Positions 53,487 through 62,850 are shown, counted from the first letter of the stretch. The stretch: DNA of 64,000 bases from Aurantimonas coralicida DSM 14790 (GCF_000421645.1 NZ_ATXK01000001.1:186001-250000); one strand, 5' to 3'. The notes: generated by a model not told the origin, from the sequence alone. Made by a program: numbers and translations.

Positions 53487-54875
53487 TCAAGCGGCCAGGC
53501 CGCCCGGCGCGCGGGGAAGCGTCACCGTGGCTTTCAGGCCACCCAGTTCGGAGCGGCCGAGATCCAGGACGCCGCGATATTCGCGCACCATGTCGAGAAC
53601 GATGGACAGGCCCAGCCCGCTGCCGGGGGTTGCCTCGTCGAGCCGCGTGCCGCGCTTCTTGGCCTCGACGATCTGTTCCGCCGTCAGCCCCGGCCCGTCA
53701 TCCTCGATGCTCACCGAGACGCGGTCGGCGCCCGTCGCCTCGGCCGAAACGCGGATACGGGCCTTCGCCCATTTCCCGGCATTTTCCAGGAGATTGCCGG
53801 CGATCTCTTCCAGATCCTGCTTCTCGCCGGCAAAGACCAGCTCTCCCGCCGCCTCCGCGTCGAAATCGAGGTCGATGCCCGGATTGAGCTTGGCGACCAC
53901 CCGCACCAGCCGCTCCAGCGTCGGCGCCACCGGCGTGCGGAACACGCCGCCCTCGCTCTGTGCCGCCACCCGCGCCCGGTCGAGATAATGCTGCACCTGC
54001 TGGCGCATCCGCTCGGCCTGGTCGCCGATGACCTGGCCGCGCTCACGGCCCATCGCGCTCGCCTCGTTGACGAGCACGGCGATCGGCGTCTTCAGCGAAT
54101 GGGCGAGATTGCCGACCTGGGTGCGCGAGCGCTCCACGATGCGGCGATTGTTGTCGATCAGCGCGTTCATCTCGACCGCCAGCGGCTCGATCTCGATGGG
54201 AAAACGCCCCTCAAGCCGCTCCGCCCGGCCCGTTCGCACGTCGCTCAGCGCCGCGCGCACCGCCCGCAGCGGCCCCAGCCCGAAAAGGATGGCGAGGCCG
54301 TTGACCAGCACCGTCCCCAAGCCGACGGCGCCGAGATAGAGGGTCAGGATGCGGTCGAATTCACCGATCTCGGCGGCCACGACGCTGGCATTGCCCATCA
54401 CCCGGAACCGCGCCGCATGGTTCTGGCTGTCGAGCACGACCTCGGTCTCGATGATCCGCAATTGCTCGCCGTCGAGGCCGTCGGCATCGTAGCTGCGCCG
54501 ATAGGCGGCGTCGAAGGGCACCTGCGCGGTCGCGGTCGGCGGAACGTCGAGGATCCCCAGCGAGCCGGAGCTCAGCCTCCCTTGCGTGTTGGTGCTGGCC
54601 GGCACGACCTCCCAGTACCAGCCCGACAAGGGCTGCAGGTAGCGCAGATCGCCGAGGTCGGGCGAGCCCGACAGATAGTCGGAATCGCCGACGCTGACGC
54701 TGTTGACGAGATTGTAGAGCTGCGCCGTCAGGAGGTCCTCGAACCCCTTGCGCGCGGTCCGCTCGTACAGCGTCGAGATCAGACCGCCGGCCACCGCGAA
54801 GGCGACGATCGCCCACACGCTCGACAGCAGGATGACCCGGGCGGTGAGCGACCTAACCGCCGGTGCCGACATCAT
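53487..54875 (-). CDS. feuQ: Sensor histidine kinase FeuQ
   Basis: A 462-residue PhoQ-like kinase. Two helices (VILLSSVWAIVAFAVAGGLI, about 14-34; LYLGAVGLGTVLVNGLAILF, about 180-200) bracket a periplasmic sensor of about 140 residues. The H-box is NLAHSLKTPIAVLVNE, followed by ATPase motifs LLENAGKWAK, DDGPGLT and GSGLGLSIVLDM. It overlaps feuP by 23 bp. In Sinorhizobium FeuPQ controls the osmoadaptation gene ndvA (cyclic glucan export). Assignment rests on the kinase type and the location beside ccm genes; I recall the same linkage in Rhizobium leguminosarum. Confidence 0.82.
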   Translation of the reverse strand: MMSAPAVRSLTARVILLSSVWAIVAFAVAGGLISTLYERTARKGFEDLLTAQLYNLVNSVSVGDSDYLSGSPDLGDLRYLQPLSGWYWEVVPASTNTQGRLSSGSLGILDVPPTATAQVPFDAAYRRSYDADGLDGEQLRIIETEVVLDSQNHAARFRVMGNASVVAAEIGEFDRILTLYLGAVGLGTVLVNGLAILFGLGPLRAVRAALSDVRTGRAERLEGRFPIEIEPLAVEMNALIDNNRRIVERSRTQVGNLAHSLKTPIAVLVNEASAMGRERGQVIGDQAERMRQQVQHYLDRARVAAQSEGGVFRTPVAPTLERLVRVVAKLNPGIDLDFDAEAAGELVFAGEKQDLEEIAGNLLENAGKWAKARIRVSAEATGADRVSVSIEDDGPGLTAEQIVEAKKRGTRLDEATPGSGLGLSIVLDMVREYRGVLDLGRSELGGLKATVTLPRAPGGLAA

Positions 54876-55527
54876 GCATCCTGTAGCCCTGCCCGCGGAC
54901 GGTTTCGATCAGTTCGGCGCCGCCGAGCTTCTTGCGCAGCCGCCCGACAAACACCTCGATCGTGTTGGAATCCCGATCGAAATCCTGGTCGTAGAGATGC
55001 TCGATCAGCTCGGTGCGCGAGACGATCTGGTCCTGATGGTGCATCAGATAGTCGAGCAGGCGGTATTCGTGGGAGGTCAGCTTCAGCGCCGTGCCGTCGA
55101 GCGTCACCCGGGCCGCACGCGTATCGAGCCGCAGCGGTCCGCAATGGATTTCCGAGGAGGCATGGCCGGCCGCCCGGCGGATCAGCGCCCGCAGCCGCGC
55201 CAGCACTTCCTCCACATGGAACGGCTTGGTGACATAGTCGTCGGCGCCCGCGTCGATGCCGGCGACCTTGTCGCTCCAGCGGTCGCGGGCGGTCAGGATC
55301 AGCACCGGCATGGTGCGGCCGTCGCGCCGCCAGCGCTCCAGGACGCTGATGCCGTCCATCAGCGGCAGGCCGACATCCAGCACCACCGCGTCATAGGGTT
55401 CGGTATCGCCGAGAAAATGCCCCTCCTCGCCGTCCATCGCCTTGTCCACCACGTAGCCGGCGCCGTTCAACGCCTCCACGAGCTGGCGGTTCAGTGTCTG
55501 GTCGTCCTCCACGACGAGTATCCGCAT
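54853..55527 (-). CDS. feuP: Response regulator FeuP
   Basis: A 224-residue PhoP/OmpR-type regulator. Receiver: MRILVVEDDQTLNRQLVEAL, phospho-acceptor Asp51 (VVLDVGLPLMDG), Thr in LILTARD and Lys in DYVTKPF. Output winged helix: LKLTSHEYRLLDYLMHHQD, closing LIETVRGQGYRM. The ATG at 55527 starts directly with the receiver strand. It lies 85 bp downstream of a small periplasmic protein gene and overlaps feuQ. Expected targets are envelope and osmoadaptation genes. Confidence 0.85.
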   Translation of the reverse strand: MRILVVEDDQTLNRQLVEALNGAGYVVDKAMDGEEGHFLGDTEPYDAVVLDVGLPLMDGISVLERWRRDGRTMPVLILTARDRWSDKVAGIDAGADDYVTKPFHVEEVLARLRALIRRAAGHASSEIHCGPLRLDTRAARVTLDGTALKLTSHEYRLLDYLMHHQDQIVSRTELIEHLYDQDFDRDSNTIEVFVGRLRKKLGGAELIETVRGQGYRMHDVGTGG

Positions 55528-55612
55528 GCGGATCGTCCCCTCTCTGCAATTCGTCCGGCATCGCTCGAAGCCGGATGGTGCGCGCGTCCGGCTGAACGCG
55601 GCGCTGCCCGGC

Positions 55613-55930
55613 TTACGGGCGAATGGTCACCGTCGTTTTGCGCGGGCGGCCGCCGTCGGTGCCCGGCACCAGCACCGTCACCACGCAGACCGTCTGGCCG
55701 CCTTCGGTACGCGTCGAGACCGACAGCACCTCGCCGCCGGTCTGTGCCGCGGCCTTGGACCCGGCGCTCGAGCAATCGGCCTGGGCGAGGCGCACCAGAC
55801 CGTCCGTCACCGGCGCCGCCCGGCGGAGCTGCTTCGGCCAGTCGCCCGCACCGTCACGCGCGACGACGGGCCCGGCGCCCAGCGTCAGGGCGGCGAGAAA
55901 CACAAGAAAGATGGTACGAATTCGGGTCAT
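55613..55930 (-). CDS. Small periplasmic protein upstream of feuPQ (FeuN-like by position)
   Basis: A 105-residue exported protein. Signal peptide (IRTIFLVFLAALTLGAGPVVA), a polar middle with one Cys (AQADCSSAG), and a basic beta-rich end: VSTRTEGGQTVCVVTVLVPG followed by DGGRPRKTTVTIRP. In Sinorhizobium meliloti a small periplasmic protein, FeuN, is encoded just upstream of feuP and inhibits FeuQ signalling. Place, size, export and direction fit the same job here. I cannot check sequence identity with FeuN, so the role is an inference. Confidence 0.65.
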   Translation of the reverse strand: MTRIRTIFLVFLAALTLGAGPVVARDGAGDWPKQLRRAAPVTDGLVRLAQADCSSAGSKAAAQTGGEVLSVSTRTEGGQTVCVVTVLVPGTDGGRPRKTTVTIRP

Positions 55931-56123
55931 GGATTGCCCAGCTAGATCGGAACGCCACCGGCCACAGACATGGCAGCCGACCCCTTCCTAGCAAGGTCTC
56001 GCTGAACCGCCCATGAATGATGCCGGTTCTCGAGCCGATTCTGGCCGGTACCGGCTCTCCCGCCGCCCCGAACCGCCACGCATCCATACCGGACGCGTGA
56101 CGGCTCCAGCCGCAGCCAGCCCG

Positions 56124-56330
56124 CTATCGCAGGGTCTTCTGCGCCGCCAGCCGGCCGAGGATCGCGACAACCGCACCGATCGCCGCGGCGCCGTTGGTCA
56201 GCGACAGCACCAGCGTCTCGCTGGTCGCCGCGTCGATCTCGACGCCGACCATCCCGCCGACGCCGGCGACCAGCGCCACCAGTCCGCCCCAGATGCTGCG
56301 CGACTGGTACCAGGGTTTTGCATCACTCAT
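56124..56330 (-). CDS. Holin-like small membrane protein next to the GTA tail genes
   Basis: A 68-residue protein with a short polar start (MSDAKPWYQSRSIW) and two hydrophobic segments (GGLVALVAGVGGMVGVEI; LVLSLTNGAAAIGAVVAIL), ending in a basic tail (GRLAAQKTLR). The KPWYQSRSIWGGLVA opening is one I associate with phage holin-type proteins encoded next to lysis genes. It starts 34 bp after the stop of GTA g15 on the same strand and is probably co-transcribed. No endolysin is next to it. Holin activity is inference. Confidence 0.6.
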   Translation of the reverse strand: MSDAKPWYQSRSIWGGLVALVAGVGGMVGVEIDAATSETLVLSLTNGAAAIGAVVAILGRLAAQKTLR

Positions 56331-56364
56331 CTCGCCTCTCCTCCTGTTGCCTCGAATTGCCGGG

Positions 56365-59300
56365 TCAGCCCGGACGGATGAAGGTCTGGACGGATGGCGT
56401 CCCGTCGCCCCAGACCGGGCTCGTTTGGGCGACGGTCACGGTGACCGTCGCCGGCAGCGCGCCGAAGGCGGCGTGCTGCTCTGCTGCCGCGATAGCCAGC
56501 GCCGGCAACTCGGTCTGGCGGGAAAGAACCGCGCCCGATCCGTCGCCGATCTCGACGCTGTAGAGTTCGCGCTCCTCGCCCAGCGGCACGTCGAGCCCGT
56601 CCCAGCCGTCGCCGCCGATCCGCGTCCGCCGGATCCACGCCAGCGCCAGCGCGCCGTCCGGCTGGAATGCCGCGCGCAGATGCACCGGCGACAGCGGCCG
56701 CACCGAGCGTGCCCCCAGCGTGGCGGGCAGGGTCACGACCGCCGGATCGTCGGCGAGCCGGCCGAGCGGCGATACGCGGATCGCCAGGTCGCGCCCGACC
56801 TCGCCGGTGCCAAGGCCCAGCGCTTCGCAGGCCGCATCGAGCAGCACGAAGGCCGCCCCCGGCGCGGCGCCCGCCGCCATCGCATCCTCGGTGCCGCCCT
56901 GCGCCCGCAGCAATCCGCTCAGATCGAAGACCTGCGGCGCGGTCTCGGTAGCGCTGGCGAATTGCAGCACCTCCCAGGCGCCCGACGCGCTCTCAACGGC
57001 GCAGAGATTGCCGCCATCGAGCAGCGCTCCCTCGTCGATCGAGGGCAGCGCCCCGCGATGCAGCCGCACGACCAGCCGACGCCCGCGGTCGAGCACACCG
57101 CGGGGACCCGGTTCCAGCGCTTCGATCAGGGTCCCGGTCGTCGCCGCACGGGTGGCGATGCTGCGTGTGTCGAAGCCGTCGCCCGTACGCGACACGCCGA
57201 CGGCATAGCCCGCGAAAGGCCTCGCATGGATCGCGAAACGCGCGCCGGCGATGGCGTCGCCGCCCTCCGGCAGCGGCAGGTCGAGCAGATGCACCAGCGG
57301 TCGCGACGCGCCGAGCGGCACGAGTGGGCCCGGCCCCGGTGGCGGCTCCCCCTGGTCGGGATAGGCGCGACGCCGTGGCGGCAGCAGCCGCGCTTCCATC
57401 TGGCGGGCGAGCCCCGTCTCGATCCGCGTGATCAGCCAGGCCCCGTCCCGGCCGTCGAGCTGCACCGTGTCGCCGGCCTCCAGCGCCAGTTCCGATGCCG
57501 CGGTTCCGAAGCGCGCGGTCTCGGCATGGCCGCCCATTTCCGCCAGCATCGCGGCCGCCAGCTCCCGCGCATGGGCTTCATCCAGCACCACCGGCAGTTC
57601 GACGATCTCCTTGCGCGGCCGGTCGGCGCTCGCCCGCACCGCCTCGGCGGCGCTCGGCTGATAGGCCCGCGCCGGATCGAGATAGCCCAGCGACATCTCC
57701 TGCGCCCGCTCGCTCGCATCGGCCCGGCGCAGTTCGACATAGGGGCCCTCCCCGTCGGCGAAGGCGGTGATCGTCGCTTCGGGCCGCAGCCTTGCCAACG
57801 AGCGCAGCACCAGCCGGCCCGCCGCCACATGGCCGACCGTCCCGGTCAGCCGCATCAGCTCTTCCAGCGCCTGGCGGGCCGAGCCGGGCCCGCCCGCAAG
57901 GAAGCCGGTCACGACCGCATCCACTGCCGAAACGTCGAAGTCGGTAATGCCGTGATCGTGCAGGATCGCGGCAAACAGCGCATCCGCCGGAGCGTTCGCC
58001 AGCCGGCCGCTCAGCCAGTGGCCGCGCCGCCAATTGTCGCCATCGGCCCAGACATCGGATCGCTCGGGAAAGGCTGGATAGGGTCGCGCATCCCATGTCC
58101 ACAGATGGATGGCGTCCGGCGCCACCATCCGCCCGCCATAGACCGGCGAGACCGGGTTGGCCGCCGCGTCGAAAACCGGCGAGGCCGGGTCCCAATGTTC
58201 CAGATGCGCCTCGACGAAGCGGCGCTGGGCGAGATCGTCGCGGCCCCCCGCCGAGAAATGCGGCATATGGCTTTCCGACGATTTCGGATCGACGAAGACA
58301 TTCGGCTGGTTGGCGCCCTTGTCGATTGCCGGGCAGCCGAGTTCGGTGAACCAGATCGGCTTGCCCATCGGTACCCAGGGGGAGGTTCCGGCGATCTCCA
58401 CGCCGCCGCGCCGTTCGACATGCGGGTTCGCCCACCACCCCGCCAGATCCTTGGCGCGATACACCCACGGCTTGCCGTGGGCGCCGTCGGTGATCGGCGT
58501 GCGCAGCCCCGCCGCGCGATCACCCGCGCTGGCATAGTACCAGTCGAAATATTCGCCGCCGGCAATGCCGCTCCGCAGCGCCACCCGGTCGTATTGCGAG
58601 GGCGTTTCCTCCGCCGCCGCATCCTCGCTTGCGTCCCGCAGATCGGCGAGCGGCAGGTAATTGTCGATCCCGACCACGTCGATCGCCGGCGAGGCCCAGA
58701 GCGGATCGAGATTGTAGAAGACGTCGCCCGAACCATCCGCCGGCTGGTAGCCGGCGTACTCGCTCCAGTCCGCCGCATAGGCCACGACCGCGTCCGGCAG
58801 CATCGCCTTCACGGCCTCGGCGATAGCGATCAGCCCCTCGACGAAAGGAAACGCCCCGGTCTCGTCCCGAAGGCGGGTCAGGCCGCGCATTTCCGAGCCG
58901 ATGACGAAGGCGTCGACGCCGGCCATGGCGGCCAGCGCCGCCTGATGGAAGATCATCCGCCGATACGACCATTCCGCCGGCCCCGCATAGACGACCTCTC
59001 CGCCCGCAACGGAGAAATGCTCCGGTCCGGCCGTCCCGAGAAAGGCCGCAATGACGGCCCGTGCCGCCGCCGTGCCGTCGGTCGAGCCGGCCCTCCCCGG
59101 TTCCAGATCCAGCGTCATCCGCCCGCGCCAGGGAAACGCCGCCTGTTCGCCCGCGCCATAGGGGTCTGGCAGACCATTGCCCGGCGGCACGTCCATCAGG
59201 ACGAACGGATAATAGGTGACCGCCAGCCCGCGCGCCTTCAGATCCGCGATCGCCCGCGAGACGCCCCGGTCGCTCGGCGTGCCGCCGAAGGCCGGCCCGC

Positions 59301-60255
59301 CATCGACGCGGCTGACCAGCCGTGCCCCACCGCGACCGACGCCGCCGGCCCGCCATTCCTCGCTCTCGTCCCGGGCTCCGATCTCGATTCCCGGCCGCAC
59401 AGTGCAGTGTCCCGCCCGCAGATCGTCGCCGAACCAGGACACCACCAGCGCCGCCCGCTCCAGCGCCGGGCACAGCGCCTCCAGCTCGTCCAGCGATGCC
59501 GTCCAGTCACTCGGTCCGAACAGCATGTTGCGGTTGACCAGCCGGTCCTCACCCGGTCCCAGCCGCTCGCGCACCGGCAACGGATCGAGCCCGTGCTCGC
59601 TGGCGCCGGGAATGATGGTGACGGCACGGATCTGCGTTTCCATCTGCCCGACCGGACGCAGGATCTCGCAGGTGATCTGCGGCAGACGGTTGCCCCAGCG
59701 CTCCAGCGGCAGCCGCTCGAACACCAGATAGGCAAGCCCCCGATAGGCCGGCGCGTTGCCGGCCCCCTGCCGGGCCTCGATCAGCGGATCGGGCGCCTGG
59801 GTCTCGTTCCCCGGATAGACGCGATGGACGACCTGCTCGCGGTCGATCTCCTCGCCATCGGCCCAGATCCGGCGAATGCCGGCGATCGGCCCCTCGCACA
59901 GGCCGACGGCGACATTGCCGTAATAGCTGTAGGTGGTGCTTTCGACCTTCGGGCCGCCGCCCTTGCCGCCGCGGCGCTCGGTGGCCGAATCCTCCTCGAA
60001 GCGCGTCGCCCAGATCACCTGTCCCGCCACCCGCGCCGTGCCGTAGACCCGCGGAATGCCGGCGCCCTCGTCGGCCCCCATGATCCGGCTTTCCGTCAGG
60101 CGCGGGCCTTCCGTCCGCTTTGTCGTGCCGAACAGCGCCGCGTCGATCGAGGCGCCCGCCAGGGCACCGGCCGCGCGGCCGAGCACCGCGCCGAACGGCC
60201 CGCCCAGAACGCCGCCGACGAGACCGCCGGCCGCCTGCAACAGGATCGTCGCCAT
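56365..60255 (-). CDS. GTA host-specificity/tail megatron protein (RcGTA g15-like)
   Basis: A 1296-residue tail-tip protein, the hallmark of RcGTA-type gene transfer agents. Gly/Ala-rich N-terminus (ATILLQAAGGLVGGVLGGPF), then phage hub sequence (RIMGADEGAGIPRVYGTARV, YSYYGNVAVGLCEGPIAGI). A TIM-barrel-like domain (about 420-720; FVIGSEMRGLTRLRDETGAF, ELGCPAIDKGANQPNVF) and a long beta-rich C-terminal part follow. It starts 3 bp after g14. In Rhodobacter the homologue forms the tail fibre-bearing tip that contacts the recipient surface. The gene is intact, with no stops or frameshifts, and composition is like the host. Confidence 0.92.
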   Translation of the reverse strand: MATILLQAAGGLVGGVLGGPFGAVLGRAAGALAGASIDAALFGTTKRTEGPRLTESRIMGADEGAGIPRVYGTARVAGQVIWATRFEEDSATERRGGKGGGPKVESTTYSYYGNVAVGLCEGPIAGIRRIWADGEEIDREQVVHRVYPGNETQAPDPLIEARQGAGNAPAYRGLAYLVFERLPLERWGNRLPQITCEILRPVGQMETQIRAVTIIPGASEHGLDPLPVRERLGPGEDRLVNRNMLFGPSDWTASLDELEALCPALERAALVVSWFGDDLRAGHCTVRPGIEIGARDESEEWRAGGVGRGGARLVSRVDGGPAFGGTPSDRGVSRAIADLKARGLAVTYYPFVLMDVPPGNGLPDPYGAGEQAAFPWRGRMTLDLEPGRAGSTDGTAAARAVIAAFLGTAGPEHFSVAGGEVVYAGPAEWSYRRMIFHQAALAAMAGVDAFVIGSEMRGLTRLRDETGAFPFVEGLIAIAEAVKAMLPDAVVAYAADWSEYAGYQPADGSGDVFYNLDPLWASPAIDVVGIDNYLPLADLRDASEDAAAEETPSQYDRVALRSGIAGGEYFDWYYASAGDRAAGLRTPITDGAHGKPWVYRAKDLAGWWANPHVERRGGVEIAGTSPWVPMGKPIWFTELGCPAIDKGANQPNVFVDPKSSESHMPHFSAGGRDDLAQRRFVEAHLEHWDPASPVFDAAANPVSPVYGGRMVAPDAIHLWTWDARPYPAFPERSDVWADGDNWRRGHWLSGRLANAPADALFAAILHDHGITDFDVSAVDAVVTGFLAGGPGSARQALEELMRLTGTVGHVAAGRLVLRSLARLRPEATITAFADGEGPYVELRRADASERAQEMSLGYLDPARAYQPSAAEAVRASADRPRKEIVELPVVLDEAHARELAAAMLAEMGGHAETARFGTAASELALEAGDTVQLDGRDGAWLITRIETGLARQMEARLLPPRRRAYPDQGEPPPGPGPLVPLGASRPLVHLLDLPLPEGGDAIAGARFAIHARPFAGYAVGVSRTGDGFDTRSIATRAATTGTLIEALEPGPRGVLDRGRRLVVRLHRGALPSIDEGALLDGGNLCAVESASGAWEVLQFASATETAPQVFDLSGLLRAQGGTEDAMAAGAAPGAAFVLLDAACEALGLGTGEVGRDLAIRVSPLGRLADDPAVVTLPATLGARSVRPLSPVHLRAAFQPDGALALAWIRRTRIGGDGWDGLDVPLGEERELYSVEIGDGSGAVLSRQTELPALAIAAAEQHAAFGALPATVTVTVAQTSPVWGDGTPSVQTFIRPG

Positions 60256-60258
60256 GGT

Positions 60259-60744
60259 CTACTCCGGAAAGCGAAAAGCGCCGGCAATGCAGCGCGCCCA
60301 GGCATGCGGCATCGGCGAGGAAACGACCGAAGCGCCCTCATAGGCGTGGATCAGCCGGCTTTCCGCATCGAGAATGCCGCAATGGGTGGCCGGCGCGCCG
60401 ACCCGCCAGCGAAACAGGAGGACGTCGCCGGGCCGCGCATCGGCACGGGCAATCTCCCGCAGATGCCGCCGTGCCCCTTCCAGCAGCCGGTCCGGCCCCG
60501 AACGCGTCGCCCAGTCGACCCGGTAGGGTCCCGGATCCTCCGGTTCGGCGCCATGCAACTCGCGCCAGACACCGCGCAACAGGCCGAGACAGTCACAGCC
60601 GACGCCCCGCCGGCTGCCCTGATGGCGATAGGGCGTTCCCAGGAATCCGCGCGCCACGATCAGCGCCGGCGGCAACCCCGCACCGGCGGCCGGCCCGCTG
60701 CCATCGGCATCAGCACCGCGCGGGTCCGCCTGCACCGTGCTCAT
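60259..60744 (-). CDS. GTA tail peptidase, NlpC/P60 family (RcGTA g14-like)
   Basis: A 161-residue cell-wall hydrolase carried at the tail tip. The NlpC/P60 cysteine lies in VGCDCLGLLRGVW and the histidine in APATHCGILDA; GTPYRHQGSR precedes the first motif. A 25-residue Ala/Gly/Asp-rich leader comes first. ATG overlaps the g13 stop by 4 bp. In Rhodobacter the homologous peptidase opens the recipient peptidoglycan for DNA entry. Confidence 0.9.
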   Translation of the reverse strand: MSTVQADPRGADADGSGPAAGAGLPPALIVARGFLGTPYRHQGSRRGVGCDCLGLLRGVWRELHGAEPEDPGPYRVDWATRSGPDRLLEGARRHLREIARADARPGDVLLFRWRVGAPATHCGILDAESRLIHAYEGASVVSSPMPHAWARCIAGAFRFPE

Positions 60745-61631
60745 GGCACCACCGGCGCGCCGTCATGGCGCCCGTCGCTCTTGGCGATGGCCAGCGCCGC
60801 ATCGCCGCCCGGCATGTGCGGAAAGCCGCGAAAATTCACCGCATTGCCGAACCGGTCGCGGCAGGTGGCAAAGCGCTTGTCGCAGCCCTGCACCAGTCGC
60901 ACCGCGTCCCCAGGCAAAGGCGTCGCCCCCGGCGCCTCCGCCAGCACCAGCGTCACCGTCCCCTCGCCGCCCGCCATGGCCGAGACGATGTCGGCCCCGA
61001 GCCCCTCGGCAACCCCACCCAGCATCGTCAGCCGGCCGTCCTGGAACAGCGCCGACGCACCGCCGAGCGTGCCGGCGACGACCATCCGCGATCCTTCGCC
61101 GCCCACGACAGCCGTCTCGATCGTATAGGGCGCCGCCGCGACCGCGAATCCGCAGCGCGCATCGCCGAACACCGCATCGCATCGCCGCCGGTAGATCCGC
61201 CCCCGCACCCGGTCGAGCTGTGCCGCAACGCCCCGCAGTTCGGCGGCAAAACCGGTCTCGCCGCGCTTCACTTCGCCGAGTTCCGCAACATCGACGAGGA
61301 CGTGATCCTCCGGGCTCTGCCAGTTGACGACGAAGGTCTCGATGCGCGCCGCGTCGTAGCGCCCCGCCCGGATGTCGGCCTCCTCGATGGCAGCGGAATC
61401 CAGCGCCCCCTCGACCTCGCGGCTGGCCGCCGCCAGCCCCAGCATTTCCTCGGCCTCGCTGCCGGTCAGCCCCGTCGCCGCCTCAAAGCGGGTCCCGGCA
61501 AGAACCAGCGCCGCATCGTGATCGGTGAAGCCCAGCACCACGCCGTCCCGGCGGGTCAGGCGCCAGCAATGGGCGAGCGTCGTCTGCGGTCCCTTGAGAT
61601 GCTCCGCCAGTCCCGGGGGAATCGGTCTCAT
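60741..61631 (-). CDS. GTA tail hub protein, DUF2163 (RcGTA g13-like)
   Basis: A 296-residue baseplate-hub protein. DUF2163 features: HCWRLTRRDGVVLGFTDHD near the N-terminus, GRYDAARIETFVVNW, and the C-terminal phage_BR0599 part with four cysteines (RRRCDAVFGDARCGF; GCDKRFATCRDRFGN). In the RcGTA structure the hub carries an iron-sulphur cluster, and these cysteines are the natural ligands. Ends NFRGFPHMPGGDAAL, the usual family tail. Overlaps both neighbours by 4 bp (ATGA). Confidence 0.92.
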   Translation of the reverse strand: MRPIPPGLAEHLKGPQTTLAHCWRLTRRDGVVLGFTDHDAALVLAGTRFEAATGLTGSEAEEMLGLAAASREVEGALDSAAIEEADIRAGRYDAARIETFVVNWQSPEDHVLVDVAELGEVKRGETGFAAELRGVAAQLDRVRGRIYRRRCDAVFGDARCGFAVAAAPYTIETAVVGGEGSRMVVAGTLGGASALFQDGRLTMLGGVAEGLGADIVSAMAGGEGTVTLVLAEAPGATPLPGDAVRLVQGCDKRFATCRDRFGNAVNFRGFPHMPGGDAALAIAKSDGRHDGAPVVP

Positions 61632-62263
61632 GGGCGTACCTCGATCAGCGGGATGGACGGGATTTCCCCGGCCTCGAAAGCCGCGACATTCACGGTCAGC
61701 TGGTCCATGTCGAACCGCACCGGCACGTCGAAATCGTAACCGGCGGTGATCGCCGCGCCTTCGGCCGGCGGAGCGGCGAAGGTGACGATCCCCGTCGCCG
61801 GGTCGACGGCAAGCCCCGCCGCGACCTCGCTGCCGTCCACCGCGATGCGCACCGTGTCCGCTGCCGGCTTGGCGATCGGCCGAACATAGGCGCCGGCGCC
61901 GAGGCCATAGCGCTTCACCAGCGCAAATTCCGTCGTCACCCCGTCGCCCACGCCGATCGCCTGATCGAGGGCGCTCGGGCTCCCGCCATAGGCGCAGGAG
62001 CGCCAGTCCAGCGGGTCGCGAAAGCGGAACCCTGTCAGCCGGCCCCGCCGCGCCTCGAAGAAATCCAGCACCGTCACCAGATCGGCGAGACTGCGCACGC
62101 CGGACCCCGCATCGTAGCGGCGCACGGAATGGCGATGGCGCTGGTTGCGATGCTCGAACCCCGTCGACAGCCGCACGATCTCCGTGCGCCGCTCCGGCCC
62201 GCCGCTGGTCCCGAAGGACACGCGCAGCGGAAACCGCGCCTCGCTGAAGGCTTCGATCCCCAT
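61628..62263 (-). CDS. GTA distal tail protein, DUF2460 (RcGTA g12-like)
   Basis: A 211-residue tail protein that joins the tail tube to the hub. Signature: FPLRVSFGTSGGPERRTEI, GFEHRNQRHRHSVRRYDAG, FFEARRGRLTGFRFRDPLDW. The ATG at 62263 is chosen; a GTG two codons earlier overlaps the g11 stop (GTGA) and is also possible. Intact and of normal length. Confidence 0.92.
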   Translation of the reverse strand: MGIEAFSEARFPLRVSFGTSGGPERRTEIVRLSTGFEHRNQRHRHSVRRYDAGSGVRSLADLVTVLDFFEARRGRLTGFRFRDPLDWRSCAYGGSPSALDQAIGVGDGVTTEFALVKRYGLGAGAYVRPIAKPAADTVRIAVDGSEVAAGLAVDPATGIVTFAAPPAEGAAITAGYDFDVPVRFDMDQLTVNVAAFEAGEIPSIPLIEVRP

Positions 62264-62265
62264 GG

Positions 62266-62838
62266 TCACAATCCCCGCCGGCCGCGGCTGGCGGCCCGCG
62301 CCAGCATCGCCTGGATCTGCGCCTCCGACCGCCGGAAGCTCGTCGCGTCGGGCGTGGTCACGTTGAACACGATGGACGGGCCGGCCGGCGCACCGGTGCT
62401 CGCCACCCCCAGCGTTCCGTCGGCACCGCGCTGCAGCGGCAGGATCGCCTCTGCCCCAGCCTCGCCCATCAGTCCCAGCTTGCCGGCCGTCGGAAAATAG
62501 CTCGGCGCGGCGACCACGCCGCCCTTGGCGAAGGGCACGATGCTGGTCGCGGCGGGCAGACCGCCACAGCCACCCAGCCCGCCCAGCGCATTGCCCAGCA
62601 CGTTCGACGCCAGGTCCGTCAGCGGCTTCAGCGCCGCATCCAGCGCGATCGTCGAGATCCGCTGGCCGAGCTGGCGCAGCACGCCGTCGAGCGAGCGCCC
62701 GCCCGTCACCGCGCCCTTCATCGCCGAAGCGATCGCCGCGCCGAAGGAATTGGCGCGCTGCGTCAGGTCCCCCATCGCCAGCTCGAACCCACTGGTATCG
62801 GCGACGATCGCGACGTTTATCGTCTCGTCCGGCTCCAT
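62266..62838 (-). CDS. GTA tail tape-measure protein (RcGTA g11-like)
   Basis: A 190-residue tape-measure protein. N-terminal VAIVADTSGFELAMGDLTQR and the Gly-rich helical middle (LADLASN-type TDLASNVLGNALGGLGGCGG) are followed by FAKGGVVAAP and LMGEAGAEAILPL, the classic tail-tape end. Phage tape measures run to hundreds or thousands of residues; such a short one matches the very short tail of GTAs. It starts 12 bp after the previous stop. Confidence 0.88.
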   Translation of the reverse strand: MEPDETINVAIVADTSGFELAMGDLTQRANSFGAAIASAMKGAVTGGRSLDGVLRQLGQRISTIALDAALKPLTDLASNVLGNALGGLGGCGGLPAATSIVPFAKGGVVAAPSYFPTAGKLGLMGEAGAEAILPLQRGADGTLGVASTGAPAGPSIVFNVTTPDATSFRRSEAQIQAMLARAASRGRRGL

Positions 62839-62850
62839 CCTGTCACCTCG

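Noticed and set aside
56194-61128. A very long open frame on the plus strand across the GTA genes
   Set aside because: It is antisense to g15, g14 and g13, which are full of recognised motifs. Its translation is Arg/Ala/Pro-rich without any family signature, a usual by-product of high GC.
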